From positions 186,001 through 250,000 of the forward strand of contig NZ_SNYV01000015.1 in assembly GCF_004363245.1 (NCBI RefSeq): DNA of 64,000 bases. The letters are read 5' to 3'. The stretch's first letter is position 1, and each line of letters begins with the position of its first letter. The stretch is from Sphingobacterium yanglingense. GTDB taxonomy: Bacteria > Bacteroidota > Bacteroidia > Sphingobacteriales > Sphingobacteriaceae. The notes below the pieces were generated by a model. The model was not told the origin of the DNA. It did not search any database and worked only from the letters and a program-made list of their open reading frames with translations. Both the position numbers and the translations under genes were made by a program. This document shows positions 53,313 through 62,737 of the stretch, piece by piece.

Positions 53313-54083
53313 TTATCTGCCCATCCAGCCCCCATCAACAGTCAAGATAGTGCCGTGCACATAATCAGATGCTTTGGATGCTAAAAAAACAGCTGGCCCT
53401 TTAAAGTCTTGTGGCTGCCCCCACCTTCCTGCAGGTATGCGGCCGAGAATAGATGCAGAACGTTCGGGATCATCACGAAGTGCTTCAGTATTATCTGTAG
53501 CGATATAGCCTGGGGCGATCGCATTTACATTGACGCCTTTGGATGCCCACTCGTTGGCAAAGGCCTTGGTCAATGAACCAATGGCACCTTTAGAAGCAGC
53601 ATATCCGGGAACAGTAATACCTCCTTGAAAAGTCAGTAGAGATGCTGTAAAAATAATCTTACCTGCCCCTCTAGCAATCATATCTTTTCCAATTTCACGT
53701 GTCAATACAAATTGAGCATTCTGGTTAATTTCAATAATTTCGTCCCAGTACTCATCAGGGTGTTCTGCTGCTGGCTTACGAAGAATATTACCCGCATTAT
53801 TGAATAGGATATCGATTACGGGGTGATCCTTTTTTACTTGTTCTATAAACCGGTATAGCTCCTCCCGCTTGGAGAAGTTACATTGATATGCGTAAAAATT
53901 ACGTCCCAAATCCTTTACAGCTTTCTCAACCGTAGATCCTGTCTTCTCTAACGAAGCGGATACCCCAATGATGTCTGCCCCTGCTTCAGCAAGAGCCTCG
54001 GCTAAAGCTTTCCCTATTCCTCTTTTACACCCTGTAACGATAGCAACTTTGCCCGATAGATCAAATGAATTTATAATTGACAT
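53313..54083 (-). CDS. kduD: 2-deoxy-D-gluconate 3-dehydrogenase (KduD)
   Basis: A 256-residue SDR enzyme: VTGCKRGIGKALAEALAEAGADI loop, NNAG (LFNNAGNILRKPAAEH), and YxxxK in VPGYAASKGAIGSLTKAFANEW. The KduD assignment comes from the characteristic RKPAAEHPDEYWDEIIEIN stretch and the nearby KduI gene; it reduces 2,5-diketo-3-deoxygluconate to 2-keto-3-deoxygluconate. The DUF4861 gene lies 8 bp upstream. Confidence 0.92.
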   Translation of the reverse strand: MSIINSFDLSGKVAIVTGCKRGIGKALAEALAEAGADIIGVSASLEKTGSTVEKAVKDLGRNFYAYQCNFSKREELYRFIEQVKKDHPVIDILFNNAGNILRKPAAEHPDEYWDEIIEINQNAQFVLTREIGKDMIARGAGKIIFTASLLTFQGGITVPGYAASKGAIGSLTKAFANEWASKGVNVNAIAPGYIATDNTEALRDDPERSASILGRIPAGRWGQPQDFKGPAVFLASKASDYVHGTILTVDGGWMGR

Positions 54084-54091
54084 TTCTTTAC

Positions 54092-55213
54092 TTATTTAAA
54101 TTTAATTCTCAATGGCTTTTTTATCGCATCAACGAAATCCTCAACATAGTCTTCCCACCTTTCTGCTGATGTTATCTTTCCGGCTCTATCCCAAGCAGCA
54201 CCATTATAATAAACAAAAGGCTTTCCATTAGCAATTTCTGTCTTCAACAAGTATTGTTTTAAATCCTCAGGAATAAACTGAATTTTTGCTTTGGGGACGA
54301 ATAGGGCTATTCCCGTACGACCAGCGTTATTGATCTCGGGTTCCCAATACCATAACGTCCGATCTGAAGCACTATACTCGAACTCAGGATTGCTCTCACC
54401 CCGCTTTACAATACCTACAACTACAGGTGTAGTCGCTGCATCTTTATTATCCAAGTTGACCTCGATCCGGCTGAACTGCTGACCTGCATCTATGGATATC
54501 GTCTTGCTGAAGGAAACTTTTTCACCTTGTATATCCTGGGGTTCAAAAATCAGACGGAAAGAACTCCTCAAAGGGCCATTATCCAACACCTGATATTGCC
54601 TATAATGCTTGGTAAATTGTATCTTATCGCTATAATAAAGAGCTAAATCTCCTGCACCAAGAGTTTGCCCAACGGAATAATAATCCATCCCCTCACCATG
54701 ATCTTTGTGGTAATCATTTTCTTTATACCACTTATTAATCACAAGTTCATTGGTTCTCTTTGCCCAGTAATCCATCCCCTGTGCATCATCGCCCCTCCCT
54801 TCAAGTGCTTTGCCATACATTCGGAAAGCCACGAGATCATTTTCCCAAGCAAAATCATCAAACCGCTCGGGAACATAGCGCGCATAGGTTTTTGATTTAG
54901 CTGCTACTGCCCGTTCATTGTTAACTATAAGATGCAAATTAGAATTGGGTGCGATATTCACTTGGATCAACACATTCTTTACTGTCGCCGTCCCCAACTT
55001 CTCTAGTTGGTGGACTACGGGCTGACCAGAAGTTTTATCCAGTATACTAAAAACAGTGTCTATCCCAAAGTGCTTAGCGAAAGACGTATAAGGAATCGAT
55101 ATCACCTCTAGCCGATTCTTATCTGTCGGATTCGTCACTTGAATAATTCGCTGAGCCTGTGCCGATAGATATGTTGCGCAACCTATTGCGATCGTTAAAA
55201 AGGTCTTCTTCAT
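54092..55213 (-). CDS. DUF4861 family exported protein
   Basis: 373 residues with a signal peptide (AIGCATYLSAQAQR). The sequence (RYVPERFDDFAWENDLVAFRMYGKAL in pieces, MDYWAKRTNELVINKWY, DYYSVGQTLGAGDLALY) matches DUF4861, a family regularly found in uronic-acid polysaccharide loci between kduI and kduD. Enzymatic function is not known; an accessory hydrolase or binding role is possible. It is close-packed with kduD (8 bp) and kduI (10 bp). Confidence 0.82.
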   Translation of the reverse strand: MKKTFLTIAIGCATYLSAQAQRIIQVTNPTDKNRLEVISIPYTSFAKHFGIDTVFSILDKTSGQPVVHQLEKLGTATVKNVLIQVNIAPNSNLHLIVNNERAVAAKSKTYARYVPERFDDFAWENDLVAFRMYGKALEGRGDDAQGMDYWAKRTNELVINKWYKENDYHKDHGEGMDYYSVGQTLGAGDLALYYSDKIQFTKHYRQYQVLDNGPLRSSFRLIFEPQDIQGEKVSFSKTISIDAGQQFSRIEVNLDNKDAATTPVVVGIVKRGESNPEFEYSASDRTLWYWEPEINNAGRTGIALFVPKAKIQFIPEDLKQYLLKTEIANGKPFVYYNGAAWDRAGKITSAERWEDYVEDFVDAIKKPLRIKFK

Positions 55214-55223
55214 CGCTATCTAC

Positions 55224-56069
55224 TCACCTCAAATCCGTAATTGGACTTTTGTCCATATCATCATAGTCCATATTTTCGCCTGCCATACCCCATATAAAAG
55301 TATAATTGCTGGTTCCGGCCCCAGAGTGGATAGACCAAGGAGGAGAAATGACAGCTTGTTCGTTTTGCATCCAAATGTGTCTGGTTTCGTCGACTGGGCC
55401 CATAAAATGAGAAACGGCCTGCCCCTCTGGCACCTCAAAGTAGAAGTAAACTTCCATACGGCGATCATGCGTGTGCGATGGCATAGTATTCCAAACTGAC
55501 CCTGGTTTCAACTCGGTCATTCCCATCTGAAGTTGACACGTTTGAATAACCGTGTGAAGCAACATTTGGTTGATAGTACGGTGATTCGCTGTTTCCATAC
55601 TGCCTAACTCAATCTTATTAGCTTCGGCTTTTGTAACCCTTTTGGTAGGATAACTGTGATGAGCAGGAGTGGAATTTAAATAAAACTTAGCCGGATTTGA
55701 TGCATTATCACTACTGAAATACACCTCCTTTGCACCCTTGCCTATATATAAGGCTTCCTTGGCACCTATCTCAAAAACTTGTCCATCAACCTCAACAACA
55801 CCGGCCCCTCCAACATTGATAATTCCCAGTTCACGACGCGAAAGAAAGTAAGGCTCTTTTAAAAGAGGTTCTATGGTCTCTAATTTTATTTTCTGTGTAA
55901 TTGGAAAAGCTCCTCCTGCCATATATCTGTCGTAATGGCTATATACAAAGTGTACTTTGTCTTCGAAAAACAGCTTCTCAATCAAAAAATTATCACGTAA
56001 TCCATTTGTGTCCAACGACTTGCTTTCATTCGGACCAATTGCGTACCTAGATTCAAAAGTTACTGACAT
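55224..56069 (-). CDS. kduI: 5-dehydro-4-deoxy-D-glucuronate isomerase (KduI)
   Basis: KduI converts 5-keto-4-deoxyuronate, which forms spontaneously from GH88-released unsaturated uronate, to 2,5-diketo-3-deoxygluconate. The cupin metal site is visible in WNTMPSHTHDRRMEVYFYFEV, and ARHIWMQNEQAVISPPWSIHSGAGTSNYTFIWGM has the second cluster of ligands (written in pieces: SPPWSIHSG). Length (281 aa) is normal. It opens the kduI-DUF4861-kduD unit. Confidence 0.95.
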   Translation of the reverse strand: MSVTFESRYAIGPNESKSLDTNGLRDNFLIEKLFFEDKVHFVYSHYDRYMAGGAFPITQKIKLETIEPLLKEPYFLSRRELGIINVGGAGVVEVDGQVFEIGAKEALYIGKGAKEVYFSSDNASNPAKFYLNSTPAHHSYPTKRVTKAEANKIELGSMETANHRTINQMLLHTVIQTCQLQMGMTELKPGSVWNTMPSHTHDRRMEVYFYFEVPEGQAVSHFMGPVDETRHIWMQNEQAVISPPWSIHSGAGTSNYTFIWGMAGENMDYDDMDKSPITDLR

Positions 56070-56151
56070 AATTGTATAGTTAAATTGTACTAAATATAGC
56101 TAGCTAAGCTAACAACAGCTTAGTTAAAGTTATTATTACACTTAATTGCTA

Positions 56152-58626
56152 CTAGAAAAGATCTATTATTTCATCTTTCTCTGTATCAAAACTCAAATAA
56201 AAAAATCCATCTCGTTCAAAACTACGGGCAGGTGTAGCACTTTTCAGTTCACGTTTACTCCGAATGATACATTCTCCTCCGGATAAGGATTTCAACCGCG
56301 CATACGTAATCTCCATATCCTTCCAATGTAAATCAACTTGAAAGTTACCACGAGCCTTAATTCCAAGAACCTTTCCCTCCTTCCAAGTCCGCGGTAGCGC
56401 CGGCAACAAATCTATTATATCTGTATGACTCTGCATAATCATCTCGGTCATCCCCGCTGTCGCACCAAAATTTCCATCGATCTGAAAAGGAGGATGTGCG
56501 TCAAATAAATTGGGGTAAGTGCCGCCACCGCTCGTGCTTTTCACCGTTTTATCTGCCGGGTTTATATAGTTAAATGCCTTTTGTAAAATTTTATACGATC
56601 GATCTCCATCCCTCAATCGCGCCCACCAATTAACTTTCCAAGCCATACTCCAACCTGTGCTCACGTCACCACGATGCTCTAATGTTACTCGAGCTGCATC
56701 GGCCAGAGCTGGAGTTGTAAGAGGATCAATCTCTGTACCTGGATACAATCCAAAAAGCTGAGAAATATGCCGATGTGTATCCTTAGGGTCATCCACATCG
56801 TCATACCACTCCTGTATCTGTCCATATCGTCCGATCTGATGAGGATATACACGTGCTAACTGCTCCTCCAATTCTTTACGAAATGCTTCATCTTCTCCCA
56901 ATTCTTTTGCTGCCTCAATAACATCAGTAAAGAGCTTGCGAACTATTGCCAGATCCATTGCGGTCCCCTTACCGATAGCATACTTCTTTCCCTCGTAGGT
57001 AAAATGATTCTCAGGAGACGATGATGGAACTGTCAGCAGATAGCCTGACTCTGGATCCGCCACCAACCAGTGTTGTAAAAACTGAGCTGCTCCTTTCATC
57101 AAAGGATATGCCCTATTGCTTAAGAACACCTTATCCCGATTATACCGATAGTGCTCCCACAAATGTGTGCTCAACCACGCTCCTCCCATCTGCCAGCAGA
57201 AAGCTTGCGGATAATAGGTTTTATCCATATCAAAATGTCCTACTGGAGAAGTTTTAGCCCATAGGTCCGAGTTATGATGTGCCATCCACCCCTCATCAAT
57301 ACCATAATTCACTTTAGCCGTCTTTGCACCATTAACAGCCAGTTCCTCAATAAATGAAAACAATGCTTCGTGGCATTCCGGTAGATTAGTACTTTCTGCC
57401 AGCCAATAGTTCATTTCAGTATTTATATTAATGGTATAATTGCTCCCCCATGGTGGATGTATCTTATCATTCCACAGTCCTTGTAGATTAGCAGGTCTAC
57501 TACCAGGTCTTGAACTTGAAATAAGCAAGTAGCGGCCAAATTGATAGTACAGCTTTTGCAACCCGACGTCATCGCCATGTTGCATAAAGAGTTTCAACCG
57601 TTGATCAGTAGGCAACTGGCTATAATCAGTTGGTGCAACTAAATCAAACTTCACCCGTTCGAACAGATTTTTATAATCTAGGACATGTTCCTTACGCAAC
57701 TTCTCCCCTCCTTTATTCATAGCTGCTTTTAGGTATCCCCTAGCAATGCTTCCTGGGTCTACTGCACCATGACCGGACTCCTGATCAAAACCTGCAAAGT
57801 TTGTGGACTCTGTCAAATAGAGTGTCACCTCATCCGCATTCTGGATTTTCAACGTGCTATCCTGTACAACGATTTCGCCTCCTTTAAGATCTATACCCAA
57901 ATGGGCCTCAAAACGGATTCCGCGATTATTATAAACCACCTGATCAGGAAAGTAATTTCGTGCTGCGACCTCATAGGGTGCTTGCCCCTGCATAATCATT
58001 CCCCGACTTGTAGCCTTGGTACTATGCCTAAGCTTGCTATCTAATTGGATTCCAAAACTTAGCTTCCCTTTCTTATCCGCCTTAAGCTGGATAACGAGGG
58101 TTTTTGCGGGATGACTGATGAATGCCGTACGCTGGTAGCGCGTACCTTTGTTCAAAAAGTCAACGGTTGCAACAGCTTCATTGATATCTAGCGTCCGCAC
58201 GTATTCCTCCGTTGTACCGCCCATATCAAATAATAAGCGTAAATCCCCTAAAGGAAGATAGCGGGCAGAGTACGGCCCCTGCATATTCCGCCAAATCGCC
58301 TCAGCCTCTTCGTAGTTCCTACTAAATATGGCCGATCGCAGTTCTGGAAGGAGTGCTGCCGCTTGCAGATTGTTACCAGGTTCTGGACCTCCTGACCAAA
58401 GCGTATGATCATTAAGCTGGAAATGCTCCTCCTGTATACCGCCAAATACCATCGCTCCGCTAAGCCCATTACCCAAAGGCAGTGCCTCCTCCCATATACG
58501 TGCCGGTTGATCATACCACAGTGTTAGCGACCTGTCTATACTCTCCTGTGAAAATACAGGTAGCGCACAAAACCAGCTAGTTGCTAGAGTTAAAAAATAA
58601 GCGAAACAAGACTTTATTACTTGCAT
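56152..58626 (-). CDS. GH95 alpha-L-fucosidase / alpha-L-galactosidase
   Basis: 824 residues with a signal peptide. The GH95 N-terminal motif is LTLWYDQPARIWEEALPLGN followed by GLSGAMVFGG; the catalytic region has NLQGLWNDKIHPPWGSNY and NTEMNYWLAESTN (family catalytic Asn), and DGNFGATAGMTEM (catalytic Asp). GH95 enzymes invert alpha-1,2-linked L-fucose, and some prefer L-galactose. In this locus it would remove side residues before or after lyase action. It is closely followed by the GH29 gene upstream (20 bp). Confidence 0.92.
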   Translation of the reverse strand: MQVIKSCFAYFLTLATSWFCALPVFSQESIDRSLTLWYDQPARIWEEALPLGNGLSGAMVFGGIQEEHFQLNDHTLWSGGPEPGNNLQAAALLPELRSAIFSRNYEEAEAIWRNMQGPYSARYLPLGDLRLLFDMGGTTEEYVRTLDINEAVATVDFLNKGTRYQRTAFISHPAKTLVIQLKADKKGKLSFGIQLDSKLRHSTKATSRGMIMQGQAPYEVAARNYFPDQVVYNNRGIRFEAHLGIDLKGGEIVVQDSTLKIQNADEVTLYLTESTNFAGFDQESGHGAVDPGSIARGYLKAAMNKGGEKLRKEHVLDYKNLFERVKFDLVAPTDYSQLPTDQRLKLFMQHGDDVGLQKLYYQFGRYLLISSSRPGSRPANLQGLWNDKIHPPWGSNYTININTEMNYWLAESTNLPECHEALFSFIEELAVNGAKTAKVNYGIDEGWMAHHNSDLWAKTSPVGHFDMDKTYYPQAFCWQMGGAWLSTHLWEHYRYNRDKVFLSNRAYPLMKGAAQFLQHWLVADPESGYLLTVPSSSPENHFTYEGKKYAIGKGTAMDLAIVRKLFTDVIEAAKELGEDEAFRKELEEQLARVYPHQIGRYGQIQEWYDDVDDPKDTHRHISQLFGLYPGTEIDPLTTPALADAARVTLEHRGDVSTGWSMAWKVNWWARLRDGDRSYKILQKAFNYINPADKTVKSTSGGGTYPNLFDAHPPFQIDGNFGATAGMTEMIMQSHTDIIDLLPALPRTWKEGKVLGIKARGNFQVDLHWKDMEITYARLKSLSGGECIIRSKRELKSATPARSFERDGFFYLSFDTEKDEIIDLF

Positions 58627-58646
58627 AAGTTAAGCTGTATTAACAT

Positions 58647-60149
58647 CTACATTTTGGCTTCCATTAATTTATCCGCCTTTGATACTGGGGTCCCCAATTT
58701 CATCTTGATTACAAATGCACGTGAAGATGAAAAGCTGTTCGGTACCATCACATCGTAATATGTGTTCTTGTCCAAATCCAAGCCTATGTCTGCATGTTTA
58801 ACCTCCAACGTAACTTTAGTCGACAACAAAATTGCCTCCACAGGCACCTGCGTAGCTGCTTTTGGCACCGCGATACGCACAATACCATTTACCGGCCTGT
58901 TGAACACCGTTAAGTACAGATCATCGCCTTTCTGTGTATAGTAACCATATTTAGACAAAGGTAGGTCTGTATGACGTACCCCGTAGACCGCCTCACCGTT
59001 TACCTTCATCCAGTCACCAAGTTCCTTTGCTATTTTATCTTCCCGCGGGTGCATATTTCCTTCCCCGTCTGGCCCAAAGTTCAACACGAAGTTACCATTC
59101 ATCGACACCGAATTCAGCAACATATCGAGGATATCATCCGTCGTTTTGGTATATAGGCCAGACCAGTCTTTCATATAGCCCCAACCGTTGGGCGGTATCG
59201 TCATCACCGCATCCCAATCATTGCCATCCAACCATTCGTACTCTTTCGGCATCTTACGCTCCCAGCCCTGCTCATAGTCACCCAATAGGTTGCCGTTCGA
59301 ATCAAAGTGACGAGCACCATACTCATCGTTTCTAAAACGAGATCCTATAACTAGACCAGGATGCTTCTCCCGCATCTCTTTTTCCAGCTTATAGGTAAAG
59401 TCATAGGCAGCCTTCCATGAAGCATCCCAGGTACCATCAAACCAGAGTCCTTTTATCGTAGGGTAATTGTCCAACAACTCTAAAAGCTGATTGCGCGTAT
59501 AAGCCAGAAACTTATCAAAGCGTTTCTTTTCCTCCGTCGTCTGCGGCACCTTACCCATATAATCTGGATTGTTCCATTCTAGCACAGAGAAATATAAGTA
59601 TACATCAATACCTTCCGCAGCGTAAGCATCCACTACCTCTTTAACGATATCCTTTTTATAAGGCGTTTTACTGATGTTATAATCCGAGTATTTTGTAGGC
59701 CACAAAGCAAAACCATCGTGGTGCTTAGTCGTAAAAATCATATACTTAGCCCCCATATCTTTTGCCTGCTTTGCCCATTTCTTAGCATCAAAGTCTTTTA
59801 CGCTGAAAGACTTATATAGGTTGTCATAAGTCTTTGTCCAGTCTTTGGGCGCATTAGCGCCACCCCAGCTCCGTATCCATTCCGATGCTGCTGCACCACC
59901 ACGTGCGCTCACCCCTTCCCACTCATTCCCCGGAATAGCGTATACCCCCCAATGGATAAACTGCCCCAATCCGTAGTTTCTAAAAGCTTCCATATTCGCA
60001 TCCGTGCGCTTAGCAGACACTAGCGGACCGTACATGACTTCTTTTTGCTCCGTAGGCTTCTTTTTCGGTCCCGTCCATTGTCCATAGCTTGTTCCCGACA
60101 ATGCAAGCAACACTGCCGATAACAGGATATATTTTTTCATTTTCTTCAT
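58647..60149 (-). CDS. GH29 alpha-L-fucosidase
   Basis: 500 residues with a signal peptide (LLSAVLLALSGTSYGQW). GH29 signatures: FRNYGLGQFIHWGVYAIPG, KYMIFTTKHHDGFALWPTKY, and KGLWFDGTWD, in which Asp238 is the retaining nucleophile. SRFRNDEYG and GWGYMKDW follow, and the C-terminal part is a beta-sandwich. GH29 covers alpha-1,3/1,4- and 1,6-linked fucose, so it would complement GH95. Two fucosidase families next to each other imply a fucosylated substrate. The next gene lies 27 bp away on the same strand. Confidence 0.92.
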   Translation of the reverse strand: MKKMKKYILLSAVLLALSGTSYGQWTGPKKKPTEQKEVMYGPLVSAKRTDANMEAFRNYGLGQFIHWGVYAIPGNEWEGVSARGGAAASEWIRSWGGANAPKDWTKTYDNLYKSFSVKDFDAKKWAKQAKDMGAKYMIFTTKHHDGFALWPTKYSDYNISKTPYKKDIVKEVVDAYAAEGIDVYLYFSVLEWNNPDYMGKVPQTTEEKKRFDKFLAYTRNQLLELLDNYPTIKGLWFDGTWDASWKAAYDFTYKLEKEMREKHPGLVIGSRFRNDEYGARHFDSNGNLLGDYEQGWERKMPKEYEWLDGNDWDAVMTIPPNGWGYMKDWSGLYTKTTDDILDMLLNSVSMNGNFVLNFGPDGEGNMHPREDKIAKELGDWMKVNGEAVYGVRHTDLPLSKYGYYTQKGDDLYLTVFNRPVNGIVRIAVPKAATQVPVEAILLSTKVTLEVKHADIGLDLDKNTYYDVMVPNSFSSSRAFVIKMKLGTPVSKADKLMEAKM

Positions 60150-60176
60150 AACAGTTTTAACCTTATATAATTGCTA

Positions 60177-62408
60177 TTAGAGCCCCACATGTTCATCCTT
60201 CGTGACCGAAGGCTCCCCGATAGCACGTTTATATTTCGGATCGTAGTTCCACTTTATTTCATCTTCGATAGTCTTTCCATCTTCTGTCTTTACGATAGCC
60301 TTTACCACATTCTCACCCAAATTCAACTGGACATTATCGTATTTGAAGTGTACGGCAGTTTCACCTATTTTTACTCCTTGCACTACTTTTCCATTCACCG
60401 TCAGAATCGGTTCCCCCTGATTAGAGTAAACAGTTATAGGCGTAATTTCATTTCCTCTGTTTACCACCCGACGCTGTGTGATGTATACCACTGGCGTTTT
60501 ACTCCAATTGGCCTTATACCAATAGAAAGCATCTTTTTTCACTTTTCTATCAAACGTGACAATCCCTTTATAGTTACGAGGACGCACATTCAAGCCCGTA
60601 ATCGGCGTCGCAAATTCAAAGGTATTCCACAGGTATGAACCTATTAAAGTAGGCGTTTTGGCTATTGTACCCCAGTTGATCTCGTGAAAACGCGTAGCAA
60701 AATCCTCTGGGAAGAAATCCGGTTTACTAAACTGATTTCCAAAATTGCCGGTCACCTCCGCCTGATCTTCGATCACAGCCTCAGCCCCATACTCCGAATA
60801 AATCAATTTGTAATCGCTAAACTGTTCCGAGATACGCTTAGCCCAAGTCTGTACATCATCCACCTTATCTGATTGATTTTCCAGCTCACCGTTGTACCAA
60901 CCAAAATAATGGTTGATTCCCTGTACATCTGCATTATTATTTACCGCATGATCGACCACATTATAACCGCTAACCTGCACCGTGTAACGATCCGGATCCT
61001 CGGACTTTGCTAGATCATGTAATTTGGACGTCAATTCTACTGTATAGGTATTTGGTGTATACACTTCATTATGTAGCCCCCAGATATAAATAGAAGGGTG
61101 ATTAAAATTCTGACGGATCAGTTCCTTCATCTGCTGCAGTGCATTATTTTCTTCAAAAGTAGTCACACGATTTACAAAAGGAATCTCTGCCCATACAATT
61201 ATGCCCATGCTATCACATTTCGAATAGAAATAATCCGACTGCTGGTAGTGCGCCAGACGGATACTTGTCGCCCCCATTTCCTGGATGATGGCCAGATCCT
61301 CATCATGATCCGCCTCACTCAACGCCGATCCCTTTCCTTCCCGGTCCTGATGACGGCATACGCCATACAACGGATATTTAATACCATTCAGAAAAAAACC
61401 TTTACTCGCGATCAATTCAAACTTACGGATACCCAGTGGCTCTACAATCTCGTCCACGACAACCCCATCACGTTTAACCTGTGTCACTACTTTGTAGAGG
61501 TAAGGATCATCCAGCCCCTGCCACAAGTGCGGATTCTTGACATTGATCTCGTACTTCAGCTCCTGTCTTCCTTGGGGCAATAGCGGATAAGATTGCTTAT
61601 AGGCAGCCTTAATCTTACCGTCATTTTCATAAATAGTTGTTGTCAGCTCTATTGGTTGTATCTTTCCTGTTTTATTTTCCAACTTCACTTTAAAGCCAAT
61701 ATCCGCACTTTTCTTAGACACATTTTTCTGCGTAATATAAACACCAGAAGAAGCAAAATCACTGGTTGCGATACTCACCTCATCCGTTACGATCAGCTCC
61801 ACCGGGCGGTATATCCCGCCATACATCGGAAACAGTGTATGGTTTACAGGAATCACCTGTGGTGTAGCCTCATTATTCACCTTGACCAACAATTCATTAT
61901 CGTTTCCATAATCAATCATCTTAGTCAGTTCAAACACAAAGGCCGAATACCCCCCCTGATGGCGTCCTACAAACTGGTAGCTGTCCATAGCCACCGGTTC
62001 GCTGTAGGTGACTGATCCCTTGTCCTTTTTGGGTGCAACTGATTTGGTGTTTAGATACACTTCCGTATTCGTATTCACACCTTCAAACTTGATAAATACC
62101 CGCTTTCCTTTCCATGCAGCTGGTACGGCAAACGATTTGCGGTAATAGCTATCGCCTACATAAAAGCGTTCATTCTTACCCAAACTTCCTACTTTGATAG
62201 TTGTCTCCTGCATATCTGTTGCATTCCAGGTATGTGGTACCTGAACCGTCTGCCATTTACCTTGAAACACTGAGCCGTACTGAAAAACATCGTTGGTAAA
62301 GGGTCCTCTTTTGTATGCCCAATCCGAATTAAAAGGAATAACCTCTCGCGCAACAGACCATTGAAGTAAACAAAACAAAAACAAACTCAATAAGGAAGTA
62401 ACTCTCAT
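60177..62408 (-). CDS. GH2 beta-galactosidase / beta-glucuronidase
   Basis: 743 residues with a signal peptide (FLFCLLQWSVA) and the GH2 layout: N-terminal jelly roll (AWKGKRVFIKFEGVNTNTEVYLN), Ig-like domain, and a TIM barrel with GATSIRLAHYQQSDYFYSKCDSMGI in pieces, the acid/base Glu in NHPSIYIWGLHNEVY and the nucleophile Glu in LIYSEYGAEA. A C-terminal sandwich follows. The sugar (galactose, glucuronate or mannose) cannot be decided from these motifs; beta-glucuronidase would suit the locus. It starts after a 329-bp gap. Confidence 0.9.
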   Translation of the reverse strand: MRVTSLLSLFLFCLLQWSVAREVIPFNSDWAYKRGPFTNDVFQYGSVFQGKWQTVQVPHTWNATDMQETTIKVGSLGKNERFYVGDSYYRKSFAVPAAWKGKRVFIKFEGVNTNTEVYLNTKSVAPKKDKGSVTYSEPVAMDSYQFVGRHQGGYSAFVFELTKMIDYGNDNELLVKVNNEATPQVIPVNHTLFPMYGGIYRPVELIVTDEVSIATSDFASSGVYITQKNVSKKSADIGFKVKLENKTGKIQPIELTTTIYENDGKIKAAYKQSYPLLPQGRQELKYEINVKNPHLWQGLDDPYLYKVVTQVKRDGVVVDEIVEPLGIRKFELIASKGFFLNGIKYPLYGVCRHQDREGKGSALSEADHDEDLAIIQEMGATSIRLAHYQQSDYFYSKCDSMGIIVWAEIPFVNRVTTFEENNALQQMKELIRQNFNHPSIYIWGLHNEVYTPNTYTVELTSKLHDLAKSEDPDRYTVQVSGYNVVDHAVNNNADVQGINHYFGWYNGELENQSDKVDDVQTWAKRISEQFSDYKLIYSEYGAEAVIEDQAEVTGNFGNQFSKPDFFPEDFATRFHEINWGTIAKTPTLIGSYLWNTFEFATPITGLNVRPRNYKGIVTFDRKVKKDAFYWYKANWSKTPVVYITQRRVVNRGNEITPITVYSNQGEPILTVNGKVVQGVKIGETAVHFKYDNVQLNLGENVVKAIVKTEDGKTIEDEIKWNYDPKYKRAIGEPSVTKDEHVGL

Positions 62409-62516
62409 GTATAGATTATTAATAATAATTAGATATAATATTGTTTATAAGGTCGCTCTTAAACCTATATAAATTCGTTAGAATATTCCCGCTTTCCACA
62501 TCCACTTAATTCTTTA

Positions 62517-62536
62517 TAGTCGAAATATAACGACTA
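62517..62536. promoter_or_regulatory. Inverted repeat TAGTCG-N8-CGACTA upstream of the GH2 gene
   Basis: Perfect 6-bp arms with an 8-bp AT-rich spacer, 109 bp before the GH2 start. The form suits a dimeric regulator; the protein is unknown. Confidence 0.4.
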
Positions 62537-62619
62537 CGGTATTAAAGTTAAAACAACAAGGCTCCCTTCATTCCTATTTAACCTTCAAAATAGAAAAAAT
62601 ACAGCTCTCGAATCCTCTA

Positions 62620-62638
62620 AAACGAAACTATATCGTTT
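62620..62638. promoter_or_regulatory. Inverted repeat AAACGA-N7-TCGTTT upstream of the GH2 gene
   Basis: Perfect 6-bp arms around AACTATA, 212 bp before the GH2 start. It does not align well with the LacI-type sites of the locus, so another regulator is possible. Confidence 0.4.
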
Positions 62639-62737
62639 GAGTGAATTCCCTCAAAGTAACCAAAATGTTGCAACAATTAACTAACAGAGGTATATCCTGA
62701 GAGATTAATAACTGCACCTATCCCCATAAATATTCCA

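Larger units (their letters stand above)
62409..62737. other. Gap between the lyase and GH2 genes
   Basis: No gene. Two inverted repeats are present (62517-62536 and 62620-62638) and no clear TAnnTTTG element on the minus strand. The region probably holds the GH2 promoter and regulatory sites. Confidence 0.5.

Noticed and set aside
60171..61583. Plus-strand ORFs of 155 and 161 codons opposite the GH2 gene
   Set aside because: Both are antisense to a strongly supported glycoside hydrolase and show no recognisable family.
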